Source of the DNA: Seriola aureovittata
Taxonomy: Eukaryota; Chordata; Actinopteri; Carangiformes; Carangidae
Direction of reading: 5' to 3'
Assembly: GCF_021018895.1 (NCBI RefSeq)
Contig: NC_079387.1
Location: 4,455,083-4,519,082, forward strand
DNA: 64,000 bases
Each line of letters starts with the position of its first letter. Positions within the stretch are counted from its first letter, which is position 1. The notes beneath the pieces are model-generated. The model made no database searches. It worked only from the letters and a program-made list of their open reading frames with translations, and had not been told where the DNA came from. A program made the position numbers and the translations under genes. This document shows, piece by piece, positions 13,565-26,074 of the stretch.

Positions 13565-13645
13565 ATTGAATTGAAGTTACCCAATTGTTTGTAGCATGTG
13601 CTCCCATCCGTGCTCCCTCCAAGCCAAGGTGAAAGGTCAGACTGT
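13565..13645. repeat. Right arm of a long inverted repeat
   Basis: Reverse complement of the arm at 10011-10102, nearly identical apart from the 12-bp difference. The two arms enclose about 3.5 kb containing the BEL/Pao relic. Confidence 0.8.
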
Positions 13646-14562
13646 CAAACAGGAGATGGGTGAATCCAATTTAATTTATAGAAGGGGGGGAACCTGGACT
13701 GTACTCCATCAAGAAAGAAAACGTAATTTGTGCTATTCAATGTCATTTTATTTTATCCTCAATTGCTCATTAACACATACCTTCATCTTGTAGTAAATTT
13801 CATGGCAATCTCTGTGCTAATATTAGTGTTCAATAAATACATTCATGAATTAAATAACATAAAACATCAATTTATAAAATAGATAAACAACTACCTACAG
13901 AGTTCTGGAGGAAAATTCACTTGTCTTTCAGGGCTTTTGTATTATTCCCATTACATATGTGGTTAAATTTTTAAATATGACTACTGATAAAAAGTGTAAA
14001 TCTAATCATCTTTATGCTATTTTATTTTCAACAAAGTAATGACATGTTTTCACATTAGCAACATAATTTGTGGATGTAAATATGTCTGTTTGCAGGTTTA
14101 CCAAAGGAAAATTATAATAAATGACTAAAATCTCATGTTGATACCTGACAGGTGACAGATCAAAAACACTGACATGATTTAGATCAGATGAGTCCATGAA
14201 AAAACAAAAACAGTTAAATACAGGTACTGTGAAAATGGACAAGTTTGATTTCAGATGAAACTACTGAACTGATTAAACTGCGACCTCCAGTGGTGCAATT
14301 TCAGCAGCTGGTATTGAGTCACATTTGGGAATAAATGACATCTGAATACTCACAATACTCAATGTTTGACAGGTTCATTATTGTTGTGGTTATTATTAAT
14401 ATTATCTGAGCTAATCCCAGCTGACATTGCGTGAGGGCGGGTGCAGCCTGGACAGGTTGCCAGTTTATCTAGATAACATTAGTCAAAAACAAGTCTTCTT
14501 GCTGTTGAAGATGACGGCATTGATTTGTTGGTTTCCTGATTGTTCTCTGGAGTTGTCCATTG
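13646..14562. other. A/T-rich stretch without a gene
   Basis: Lies between the inverted-repeat region and the last exon of gene B; it probably includes the 3' UTR of gene B. Nothing else recognised. Confidence 0.5.
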
Positions 14563-16708
14563 TCAGATCTGATTGTTCTTCTGTGTGAGTAATGGTGTTT
14601 GGGACCTTAGAATGAAAACAAAATATTTCATTTTCACTCACACTGTTTCATTACTCAGTCAATATTACATAAACTAATTGTTATGAACAGATTAGGTGAG
14701 TTGGAAATTATAAAATCTGATAACATAGAAAGTTGTGACTATGGAAAGAAAAATATTTTGCGAGTGCACAAGTGAAGAACGACAATGACATTAGAGTGTT
14801 TCATGTATGAATGTTAAAGAATACTGGCAGTATGAAAATGTCTTACACAGGAGCGTCTTTGATTGTTCTTTGTGGCGTCTTGTTCTTCTCAGCGTCGCCT
14901 TGAGACCGACTGAAGGATTTAAGAAAAGTCAGAACTGAACAAACCAACATCAGTGATTCATTTCTGGATTTTGTCAGAGGATATGGTTTTAAATGCTCTG
15001 TGTAGCTTCTCAGTGTCAATAAGTCATCACCTTAGTAACAAGACAGATACTGAGTCTAAAGCTGAAAATTACCTGTTTCTACATTTGTGTTTGAGCAGGA
15101 TGCTGATGATGATGATGAGGAAGATGATGATGACTGTAGCGACACCAACACAGGTCAACACAAGGCTCAAAGTGAAATCTGTGAGAAAAATGATAAAAAT
15201 GTGATATGGAGCCCTGAACATTCATAAAACAACAACATATTAAATGGGAATCATCAATCAATAAGGATCATTATTTGATTATCAGTGTGTGAGTCTGTAG
15301 CTGTGGAAGTGTTTCTCACCATCAGCATGTTTGACCTCAGGAATCATCATAAACACCTCTTTGTGACCGGAGAGCACTCGCACCGCACATCCAACCTGTG
15401 CGCTGTTGTCACGGAAACCTGACAGCACAGCTGTAGTGGTGACAGTGACTGTACCATCGCTGCTGTGGACACTGACAGTGTTGTAGCGTGAGAAGTGGAG
15501 GTGTGGCTGCGTGACATTGAGTGTCAGTGTTGGAGCAGGTCGTCCTGTGGCCGAGCAGGACACAAGTGACTCCTGAGTAGAGTTTGATTCTCTAACATGT
15601 AGAATGGGTTCATGCAGCTCTGCAGAGGAAAGACATTTAACAAACATGACATGAGTTGAGTTGTTCCAGACATGAGCTTCTGATATGATCCTGTTTGTCA
15701 GGTTCCAACTGTAATGCAGTCAGGTTCTTACCATAGAGTTGGAGGCAGGTTGTAGCAGCGAGAGCACCGTCAGGGAAGGTGTTAAACAAACAGAGATAGC
15801 AGCCTTCATCCTGCTCCATCACCTCTCTAATAACTATGGAGCAGTTCTTCAGTCCAGCATCTTTTATCTCCACTTTCTCTCTAAAATCAGGAGTCACTCT
15901 GGGGCCAAATTGTTTGCTGTAGGTGGCGAGATTCTTCTCTCCCTCAGGTAAAACTTTCTGCCATGTGACCTGAAGAACTTCTTTATGTTGCATGAGCTGA
16001 CAGCTGAGACGAGCGTCTTCTCCCACCGCTGCCACCACAGTCTGCTGTGTCTGTATCACAGCTGTTAGACCTGCAAGGAGGGAATGAAACGACCACAGAG
16101 TGAGGCAGAAACTGTATGTGTGTATCTCTAACAGGTTGCTACAGATTGACAGTGTGATTCAAAGAAATGTAATATATGACATATATGGCCCTATATCAAG
16201 AGCGATGATGCATGAATGTCACCTAAGGGGATATATTATAATCACATACAGTATATACATCCTCTAGATATATGAAGATGTATGTTCATAACCTATAAAT
16301 ATCCATATTAAAATTTGTATGTGTACAAAGGCCAACATTAAAAATATCTGATTAATTCTTATATTTGCATAACATGTTGCAAGCGTATTCGTTAAGAATA
16401 TAGTTAACTTATATCTGCAAGTTCATCAAAACAACATGCATATAAAACTACCTCATACTTATGTTTTTCATATTCATTTTAATGTCTTTGGAATGGATAT
16501 ATATTTACATAACATGTCATACATACATAAACAGATATTTGTATGGGCTAGACATATATGTCAATATATGAAATTGTTCCACTTTACATCTACATATATG
16601 TCAACTCAATATCTGTACATATATTACAAACAGAATGGAGTCATCTATCTTACCTTCTGAAAGAAGAGTCAACACAAAACACACATGTAGAACTGCACCG
16701 TTCTCCAT
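14563..16708 (-). CDS. CD200 (OX-2)-like membrane glycoprotein, gene B
   Basis: Six exons: signal 16654-16708, IgV 15732-16070, IgC 15320-15619, TM 15073-15178, tail 14847-14909 and 14563-14605. They total 906 nt (301 residues) with every junction in phase. The signal reads MENGAVLHVCFVLTLLSEG. The V domain (about 19-131) has ARLSCQL and the CD200-type DEGCYLCLFNTF with an extra cysteine in ATTCLQLY. The C domain (132-231) has SCSATGRPAPTLTLN, and VGCAVRV as its second cysteine. The TM run is rich in isoleucine and ends in KHKCRN. The short tail ends TQKNNQI and contains no tyrosine, so the protein looks like a ligand rather than a signalling chain. CD200 in mammals restrains myeloid cells through CD200R; a similar role here is inferred. 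Confidence 0.82.
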
Positions 16709-19183
16709 TGTTGCAGAATAAAAGCGCCAGAAATTCAAAACTGTCCTGGACCAACAAATAAGGTGCAAACAGACAGTCCATTATTTCCGCAGGTGTGTCT
16801 CAGTATCAACACAACAATGGAAAAAGTGTCTCTGGAACAAATGCACACATGAATAAGTGACACAAAGCATCAAATCAGTGTGATGTTGAATAAACAGCTG
16901 ATTATTAAATATTACTTTTCAAAATGTTCTTTTAACAGCACATGACGCCTAAATGTCCCCTGATCCACCTCGCGCATTGGAGCGATCCGTTCCCACAATT
17001 CATTGGGACAATTTTTGAATTTCACAAATCACTTTCGAAAATGTTGAAGCAATATATTCATGAATTAAACAACATAACACATAAATATATGAAATAAATA
17101 AACAGCTGAGTTCTGTATTGAAACTAAATCATGCGCAGTCTCAGTGATGGAGTTCTAACCTGCCCTGAATGTAAAAACAAATGCCTCAATTTGACTAAAC
17201 CTTCTACCTGACAGGTGACATGATTTAATGTTATCAGAGAGATATTCCTGGATTTATACAATGAAAATTCTACAAATAATGTATTTCTTCTCATATAGAT
17301 CAGATGATGGTTCATGAAAAACAGTTAAAAACAGGCGCTGTGGAAGTGGACAAGGTGGATTTTCCATGAAACTGCATCCAGCCTGTTCTGAAGTGAATAA
17401 ACATTGACCTCCAGTGGCCATGTTGAGCAACTTCAGCAGAAAGTCAGCAGCTGGCACTGAGTCACATCTGGGAATAAATAACATCTGAATTCGACAGGTC
17501 CATTATTTTTCTGGTTATAATTGATAGTATCTCTAGAAGACATAATGTCAGTGGCAACAATACTGATGATTAATTACCAATGTCAAATGAAACATACACC
17601 TCTAATAAGTCAACAAAACATCACACTTTCTAAAATCACTGATCTTTATTTTGTCAGTTCTTTTCCAGGTTGAAAAATACAGTTTATAAATACATGTAAA
17701 AACTGCTGTGTGGAGATTTTAATGTAAACTTTCAAGGTTTTGTCAAAGCACTGAGATATGTTGTCTCTCAAGCTTTGATGCAGTTTTGTTGAGGTCACTG
17801 TTGAACTCAAATCCTCATTGGTTCAACAGTGAGTCAGTCCTTGTGTTTTACTAAACAGTTAACATCAGTCAAGATGAAGTCTTCTCTCTATTGAAGATGA
17901 CGATGATGGATTGTCACTTTCTCGATTATTCTCAGTAGGTGTCTCTTTCCTGACCTGATTGTTCTCCTGTGTGACGAGAGGTTTTTGGGTCCTTAGAACA
18001 AAAATAAAAAATATTTAATTTTCACTCACAATGCTTCATTATTCAGTCGATATTAAATAAACAAATAGGTCTAAACAGGTCATGAACAGAGAAGGCCAGT
18101 CTTACAGATCAGTGTCTCTGTCTGTAGTTTGAGGCATCTCACTCATCTCATGGTCTCTGTGTGACAGACTGAAGGATTTAAGAACAGTTACAGGTGGACA
18201 AACATTAATTAACTGTCATAGACTCAGACACAGGAATTACACCGGTTTAAAGACGTACCTGTTGTGATGTTTTTGTTTAAGCAGGACAGTGATGAGCAAA
18301 GCAGCAGCAGCACAACCAAAGGCCACTAACACAATCCAAGTCCTGACTTTGAGAGGAAGAAGAAGAATTGTTGACATCATTCATTCAACAACTATGAAGC
18401 AACAACAGATGAAATGAGAGCACTGACTTGAGACCATCTGAACATTAACTTACTGAAGGTTCTGTCATTAGATCCAGATTGAAAACCTGGAAAAGAAACA
18501 AACATGAGAATCACACAGTAATTATCAGTGTGTGAGTCTGTAGCTGTGGAAGTGTTTCTCACCATCAGCAGACGTCTGTTTGACCTCAGGAATCATCATA
18601 AACACCTCTTTGTGACCGGAGAGCACTCGCACCGCACATCCAACCTGTGCGCTGTTGTCACGGAAACCTGACAGCACAGCTGTAGTGGTGACAGTGACTG
18701 TACCATCGCTGCTGTGGACACTGACAGTGTTGTAGCGTGAGAAGTGGAGGTGTGGCTGCGTGACATTGAGTGTCAGTGTTGGAGCAGGTCGTCCTGTGGC
18801 CGAGCAGGACACAAGTGACTCCTGAGTAGAGTTTGATTCTCTAACATGTAGAATGGGTTCATGCAGCTCTGCAGAGGAAAGACATTTAACAAACATGACA
18901 TGAGTTGAGTTGTTCCAGACATGAGCTTCTGATATGATCCTGTTTGTCAGGTTCCAACTGTAATGCAGTCAGGTTCTTACCATAGAGTTGGAGGCAGGTT
19001 GTAGCAGCGAGAGCACCGTCAGGGAAGGTGTTAAACAAACAGAGATAGCAGCCTTCATCCTGCTCCATCACCTCTCTAATAACTATGGAGCAGTTCTTCA
19101 GTCCAGCATCTTTTATCTCCACTTTCTCTCTAAAGTCAGGAATCACTCTGGAACCAAAGTGTTTGCTGTAGGTGGCGAGATTC
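16461..19183. repeat. Segmental duplication, copy 1 (partner 22813-25535)
   Basis: 2.7 kb matching 22813-25535 at a constant offset of 6352 bp. I saw only isolated mismatches by eye (for example at 16968 and near 16527), so identity is above 99%. It covers the signal exon of gene B, the intergenic DNA, and gene C from its tail into the middle of its V exon. Confidence 0.95.
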
Positions 19184-19569
19184 ATTCTTTTGGGTAAAGT
19201 TGTCTGCCATGTGACCTGACGAACATCTTTATGTTGCATGAGCTGACAGCTGAGACGAGCGTCTTCTCCCACTGCTGCCACCACAGTCTGCTGTGTCTGT
19301 ATCACAGCTGTTAGACCTGCAAGGAGGAAATGAAACGACCACAGAGTGAGGCAGAAACTGCGTCTGTATCTGCAGCATCAATAGTTTCATTTGTAATTCA
19401 ATAAGAAACAAGTTGGTGATGAAATGAGAAATGTTACAAGTGACAAACCTTCAAGTCTATTGTAGTTCAATAACTATAAAACCATGTAACACACAACAGA
19501 TATTATGTTTCCTACCTTGAAAATAAAACCCCAACACATAAAGGAAGTAGAGGACTGCACTTTTGCCAT
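17865..19569 (-). CDS. CD200 (OX-2)-like gene C, probably disabled at the signal exon
   Basis: Exons: signal 19516-19569, IgV 18981-19316, IgC 18563-18868, stalk 18454-18486, TM 18259-18346, tail 18106-18168 and 17865-17991. The V domain has DARLSCQL and DEGCYLCLFNTF; the C domain is identical in protein sequence to that of gene E. The stalk (FQSGSNDRTF) leads to a helix WIVLVAFGCAAAALLITVLL and a 60-residue tail rich in Glu and Ser, without tyrosine. The signal exon (MAKVQSSTSFMCWGFIFK) is 54 nt, where B, D and E have 55. It therefore ends in phase 0 while the V exon needs phase 1, and the spliced frame would stop at once. Either a one-base deletion has disabled this copy, or another start exon is used, or the assembly is wrong here. 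The other exons are intact. Confidence 0.7.
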
Positions 19570-20186
19570 TGCTGCTTCATGTGCAGCAAGCTTCAAATCA
19601 ACAGGAAAGATAAGGCAAGTGAAGGGTTGACCATGGTGCCCTGAAGTGGCAGTTTCAAAATAACGTTGAAAAGAAACTGTAAGAAATAAACGGCCACATA
19701 CCAGCAACAGCGATCTGTAGCTCTGCTCTAGTGTAATGGTTTGTGAGGCTCCTCTTTTATCATAATGTCTTAGTAAAGCTGAAACCAAGAAACTGGGTGG
19801 GATCTCAAAATGTGTCAAGTTATTTCATGTCTAATTTCAAGAAAGCACATTTAGACTTTTCCGCCATTTCCTGATCAACCTTTTTTATCTTTGTTTGTTC
19901 TGATATGAAAACTATTTCCAGCTTTCCAACAATATGAGGGGAAATACAAAGATAACATGAGAACTATCAGATCTGACAGTTATTCAGTGTCTAAGTGTCG
20001 TGTGAGTTGTGAAAATGAGGCTAAAATGTAATTTCTTATCACCTCCGTCCAAAACTTTATTTCTCGTCTCTGGTTTGAGGTCATGAAGAAGGGTCCACTT
20101 CCTCCTTCATCATGGCCTCCGGAGGATCCATCCCACTTCCGCCTCATGAGAGTCTGTTTCAGTGAGACTCAATGATCAGGTACAAA

Positions 20187-20224
<38 letters not shown>

Positions 20225-20584
20225 CTACATGGTTCAGACTCAATAAAATCGACAACTTACATCATAAAACACCAACACAGCATATTGTGTTCACATAGTG
20301 TTACAACAGACTCAACAGCAAATGAAATAAAGAGAACTGCGAGAGAAGTGAGGTCATTAAAAGTGCTTTACAAAAGACATTAAGACAAGATGAAATCACA
20401 CGGCATACAGATATATAGAAGAGAAGAAAGTTCAAAACTTTATGGCAAATATAAACAGTATAAAAACATGATCTTAAACCTGACTACAATCTGTTTTTTT
20501 GATTTGGAGATATGAGATTAATATTGTACAGAGCTTTCACTTCTTTTACCAACACGTTCTTTAATGCAGTCTGAATAATGGATG
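19570..20584. other. Intergenic DNA between genes C and D
   Basis: Holds the upstream region of gene C and the 3' side of gene D, plus a pure trinucleotide tract. No exon recognised. Confidence 0.5.
20189..20224. repeat. (GAT)n microsatellite, intergenic
   Basis: Pure GAT/ATC tract of about twelve units. The same trinucleotide forms part of the TM exon of gene D at about 21225-21256. Confidence 0.95.
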
Positions 20585-21223
20585 TTAATAGAACAGTCTT
20601 TTTGGTGTCAGATCCGATGGTTTCAGGTGGACGCTGTTTGGACGTTTCTTCGTCGACGTCCCCGTCCGTTGCCTCACATGCTCGTTCTCCTGCTTGATTA
20701 AAGGTGTTTTGCTCCTTCAGATAAAAACAAAACGAGACTCATAATGTTACATCATGTTGCACGTATTTCTATGAAACTACTAAATCAGTCTGCACGACAT
20801 TTATGTGGATAAACTTCTAGAAATGGCTCCGAAATTCATAGAGAATGAAAGAAGCAAACTGAAAAGAAAAGAAATAATCAGTCTGATTATCAGATTAGTG
20901 AAGGCAGATTAAATCTCATGCTGAAGAAGTCATAAATAACAAACATGAACAAGTGATGATTATGAAAATGTCTTACTCAGGAGCGTCTTTGATTGTTCTT
21001 TGTGGCGTCTTGTTCTTCTCAGAGTCGCCTTGAGACAGACTGAAAGATTTAAGAAAAGTCAGAGATGAACAAACAAACATCAGTGATTCATTTATGGGTT
21101 TTGTTGTAAAATATGTTTTTAGATGCTGTGTAGTGTAATAAGTCATCACCATAGTAACAAGACAGATACTGAGTCTAAAGCTGAAAATGTACCTGTTTCT
21201 ACATTTGTGTTTGAGCAGGATGC

Positions 21224-21256
<33 letters not shown>

Positions 21257-23060
21257 CTGCAGCGACACCAACACAGGCCAACACAACGCTCAAAGTGTAA
21301 TCTGAGACAAATGACAAAATGTGATATGGAGCCCTGAACATTCATCAAGCAACTACAGATTAAATGGGAATCATCAATCAATAAGGATCATTATTTGATT
21401 ATCAGTGTGTGAGTCTGTAGCTGTGGAAGTGTTTCTCACCATCAGCAGACGTCTGTTTGACCTCAGGAATCATCATAAACACCTCTTTGTGACCAGAGAG
21501 CACTCGCACCGCACATCCAACCTGTGCGCTGTTGTCACGGAAACCTGACAGCACAGCTGTAGTGGTGACAGTGACTGTACCATTGCTGTTGTGGACACTG
21601 ACAGTGTTGTAGCGTGAGAAGTGGAGGTGTGGCTGCGTGACATTGAGTGTCAGTGTTGGAGCAGGTCGTCCTGTGGCCGAGCAGGACACAAGTGACTCCT
21701 GAGTAGAGTTTGATTCTCTAACATGTAGAATGGGTTCATGCAGCTCTGCAGAGGAAAGACATTTAATAAACATGACATGAGTTCAGCTGTTACAGTTTCT
21801 GCCATGTTACTTTGCATCAAATATGTAAGTTGGTGTATGGGGTGAAAGAAGTCACCTGCAACCGGTGATGTGCACAATGACGCAGGAATGTGTCACTTTT
21901 CATGCCACAAAAGGAAGGAATTGCAATAACTGAAGCATTGTGCACCTGTTCAGCTACGAATATGGAAGTAAATACACATGGATGTAAGACGTTTGCCCTT
22001 ATGGAGGCTGAGGTGAGTTCAGGTTCAGACACTGAATGAAATGCCCTTTTGTGACAGTCTGAGTGATACAAGTGAGTGACTGGATGAGCAGATTTTACAC
22101 ACACAATGCAGAACATATATTTTGTGGCCTAACGTGATGAAATGCAATTTCTTGCACAGAACAAAATTGCGTTTCATGGCATAATGATGGAAAGCAGACA
22201 AATAAACCACCATTTGCAGCTGTCACCTCAAGGTGGAGATGAACGTTATGAAACGGGCTAAAGTGTTAATTCACCGGGGGAAATATTTTTGTGTTGGCAT
22301 TACAGTCAGGATGTCAGGTTGCAAAATTGTATATGCACATGCAAACAAACACCAGTACCTACCATACAGCATGAGGCAGGTTCGGCCAGTGAGAGCACCA
22401 TCGGGGTAAGTGTTAAATAAACAGCGATAACAGCCTTCATCCTGCTCCGTCACCTCTCTGATAATTATGGAGCAGTTTTGCATTCCAACATTTTTGATCT
22501 CCAGTTTTCCTTGAAAGCCAGAATTAACCATTTGGCCAAAGTATTTGCTGTAGGTGGCGAGATTCTTCTCCCCCTCAGGTAAAACTTTCTGCCATGTGAC
22601 CTGAAGAACTTCTTTATGTTGCATGAGCTGACAGCTGAAACAAGCCTCTCCTCCCACTGCTGCCACCACAGTCTGCTGTGTCTGTATCACAGCTGTTAGA
22701 CCTGCAAGGAGGAAATGAAATGACATCAGATGTGGGGCTTAAACTATATAGTTAACTCATATATCCAAGATTATTAAAACAACATGCACATAAAACTTCT
22801 ACATGCTCATATATGTTTTTCATATTCATTTTAATGTCTTTGGAATGGATATATATTTACATAACATGTCATACATACAAAAACAGATATTTGTATGGGC
22901 TAGACATATATGTCAATATATGAAATTGTTCCACTTTACATCTACATATATGTCAACTCAATATCTGTACATATATTACAAACAGAATGGAGTCATCTAT
23001 CTTACCTTCTGAAAGAAGAGTCAACACAAAACACACATGTAGAACTGCACCGTTCTCCAT
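20585..23060 (-). CDS. CD200 (OX-2)-like membrane glycoprotein, gene D
   Basis: Six exons: signal 23006-23060, IgV 22363-22701, IgC 21440-21745, TM 21193-21301, tail 20977-21039 and 20585-20714. They total 1002 nt (333 residues), all in phase. The signal exon is nearly the same as in gene B (MENGAVLHV). The V domain differs most from its neighbours (GGEACFSCQL, FGQMVNSGFQG, DEGCYRCLFNTYPDGAL), while the C domain is almost identical to B, C and E. The TM segment starts DYTLSVVLACVGVAAV, then has ten isoleucines in a row encoded by (ATC)n, then SILLKHKCRN. The basic tail (KTPQRTIKDAPE, ending TPKRLFY) has one terminal tyrosine and no signalling motif. Unlike C and E there is no separate stalk exon. 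Likely a surface ligand of the CD200 type. Confidence 0.82.
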
Positions 23061-25535
23061 TGTTGCAGAATAAAAGCGCCAGAAATTCAAAACTGTCCTG
23101 GACCAACAAATAAGGTGCAAACAGACAGTCCATTATTTCCGCAGGTGTGTCTCAGTATCAACACAACAATGGAAAAAGTGTCTCTGGAACAAATGCACAC
23201 ATGAATAAGTGACACAAAGCATCAAATCAGTGTGATGTTGAATAAACAGCTGATTATTAAATATTACTTTTCAAAATGTTCTTTTAACAGCACATGACGC
23301 CTAAATGTCCCCTGATCCACCGCGCGCATTGGAGCGATCCGTTCCCACAATTCATTGGGACAATTTTTGAATTTCACAAATCACTTTCGAAAATGTTGAA
23401 GCAATATATTCATGAATTAAACAACATAACACATAAATATATGAAATAAATAAACAGCTGAGTTCTGTATTGAAACTAAATCATGCGCAGTCTCAGTGAT
23501 GGAGTTCTAACCTGCCCTGAATGTAAAAACAAATGCCTCAATTTGACTAAACCTTCTACCTGACAGGTGACATGATTTAATGTTATCAGAGAGATATTCC
23601 TGGATTTATACAATGAAAATTCTACAAATAATGTATTTCTTCTCATATAGATCAGATGATGGTTCATGAAAAACAGTTAAAAACAGGCGCTGTGGAAGTG
23701 GACAAGGTGGATTTTCCATGAAACTGCATCCAGCCTGTTCTGAAGTGAATAAACATTGACCTCCAGTGGCCATGTTGAGCAACTTCAGCAGAAAGTCAGC
23801 AGCTGGCACTGAGTCACATCTGGGAATAAATAACATCTGAATTCGACAGGTCCATTATTTTTCTGGTTATAATTGATAGTATCTCTAGAAGACATAATGT
23901 CAGTGGCAACAATACTGATGATTAATTACCAATGTCAAATGAAACATACACCTCTAATAAGTCAACAAAACATCACACTTTCTAAAATCACTGATCTTTA
24001 TTTTGTCAGTTCTTTTCCAGGTTGAAAAATACAGTTTATAAATACATGTAAAAACTGCTGTGTGGAGATTTTAATGTAAACTTTCAAGGTTTTGTCAAAG
24101 CACTGAGATATGTTGTCTCTCAAGCTTTGATGCAGTTTTGTTGAGGTCACTGTTGAACTCAAATCCTCATTGGTTCAACAGTGAGTCAGTCCTTGTGTTT
24201 TACTAAACAGTTAACATCAGTCAAGATGAAGTCTTCTCTCTATTGAAGATGACGATGATGGATTGTCACTTTCTCGATTATTCTCAGTAGGTGTCTCTTT
24301 CCTGACCTGATTGTTCTCCTGTGTGACGAGAGGTTTTTGGGTCCTTAGAACAAAAATAAAAAATATTTAATTTTCACTCACAATGCTTCATTATTCAGTC
24401 GATATTAAATAAACAAATAGGTCTAAACAGGTCATGAACAGAGAAGGCCAGTCTTACAGATCAGTGTCTCTGTCTGTAGTTTGAGGCATCTCACTCATCT
24501 CATGGTCTCTGTGTGACAGACTGAAGGATTTAAGAACAGTTACAGGTGGACAAACATTAATTAACTGTCATAGACTCAGACACAGGAATTACACCGGTTT
24601 AAAGACGTACCTGTTGTGATGTTTTTGTTTAAGCAGGACAGTGATGAGCAAAGCAGCAGCAGCACAACCAAAGGCCACTAACACAATCCAAGTCCTGACT
24701 TTGAGAGGAAGAAGAAGAATTGTTGACATCATTCATTCAACAACTATGAAGCAACAACAGATGAAATGAGAGCACTGACTTGAGACCATCTGAACATTAA
24801 CTTACTGAAGGTTCTGTCATTAGATCCAGATTGAAAACCTGGAAAAGAAACAAACATGAGAATCACACAGTAATTATCAGTGTGTGAGTCTGTAGCTGTG
24901 GAAGTGTTTCTCACCATCAGCAGACGTCTGTTTGACCTCAGGAATCATCATAAACACCTCTTTGTGACCGGAGAGCACTCGCACCGCACATCCAACCTGT
25001 GCGCTGTTGTCACGGAAACCTGACAGCACAGCTGTAGTGGTGACAGTGACTGTACCATCGCTGCTGTGGACACTGACAGTGTTGTAGCGTGAGAAGTGGA
25101 GGTGTGGCTGCGTGACATTGAGTGTCAGTGTTGGAGCAGGTCGTCCTGTGGCCGAGCAGGACACAAGTGACTCCTGAGTAGAGTTTGATTCTCTAACATG
25201 TAGAATGGGTTCATGCAGCTCTGCAGAGGAAAGACATTTAACAAACATGACATGAGTTGAGTTGTTCCAGACATGAGCTTCTGATATGATCCTGTTTGTC
25301 AGGTTCCAACTGTAATGCAGTCAGGTTCTTACCATAGAGTTGGAGGCAGGTTGTAGCAGCGAGAGCACCGTCAGGGAAGGTGTTAAACAAACAGAGATAG
25401 CAGCCTTCATCCTGCTCCATCACCTCTCTAATAACTATGGAGCAGTTCTTCAGTCCAGCATCTTTTATCTCCACTTTCTCTCTAAAGTCAGGAATCACTC
25501 TGGAACCAAAGTGTTTGCTGTAGGTGGCGAGATTC
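22813..25535. repeat. Segmental duplication, copy 2 (partner 16461-19183)
   Basis: Covers the signal exon of gene D, intergenic DNA, and gene E from its tail into its V exon. Similarity stops abruptly inside the V exon (C and E differ just 5' of the ATYSKHF codons). It fades gradually to the left of 22813. Confidence 0.95.
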
Positions 25536-26074
25536 TTCTCCCCCTCAGGTAAAACTTTCTGCCATGTGACCTGAAGAACTTCTTTATGTTGCATGAGCTG
25601 ACAGCTGAGACGAGCGTCTTCTCCCACTGCTGCCACCACAGTCTGCTGTGTCTGTATCACAGCTGTTAGACCTGCAGGAAATGATAGTAACAGATTTTCG
25701 GTTTCATTCAAGCACATATGAGCACTTGTAGCACTGGTTAGTTTTCTGTGTGCTAGAACCAACTCCCTGGAGTCAGATGTCTTGAGGTCTTTTTACTTTG
25801 CATTTTATAATATCAACTTTGTTTTTAACCATTCAAACATACATAAATCACCTTGAAAAGTTGCATCATTACACAGCTACAAACAAAAGAAAACAAAAGG
25901 AAAGACAAACTGTCAAAGGTTTGGAAAAGACAAAGGTCAAACTCTTCAGTTTAAGATAAAGAAATGCCATAGGCCTGTATAAAAGTAAAAGACAGAGTAA
26001 TGTATCATCTTTTCCTCACCTTTCTGAAAGATTCCCAATGCAAAAAAGACATGTATAACTCCACACTGTGCCAT
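24217..26074 (-). CDS. CD200 (OX-2)-like membrane glycoprotein, gene E
   Basis: Seven exons: signal 26020-26074, IgV 25333-25671, IgC 24915-25220, stalk 24806-24838, TM 24611-24698, tail 24458-24520 and 24217-24343. They total 1011 nt (336 residues), in phase throughout. The signal reads MAQCGVIHVFFALGIFQKG. The V domain (19-131) has DARLSCQLMQHKEVLQVTW and DEGCYLCLFNTF, close to gene B. The C domain, stalk (FQSGSNDRTF), TM (VLVAFGCAAAALLITVLL) and tail match gene C because of the recent duplication. The tail has DHEMSEMPQTTDRDTDL and ends ERRLHLD, with no tyrosine. This is the intact counterpart of gene C and the first gene (5'-most) of the four-gene tandem set. Confidence 0.84.
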
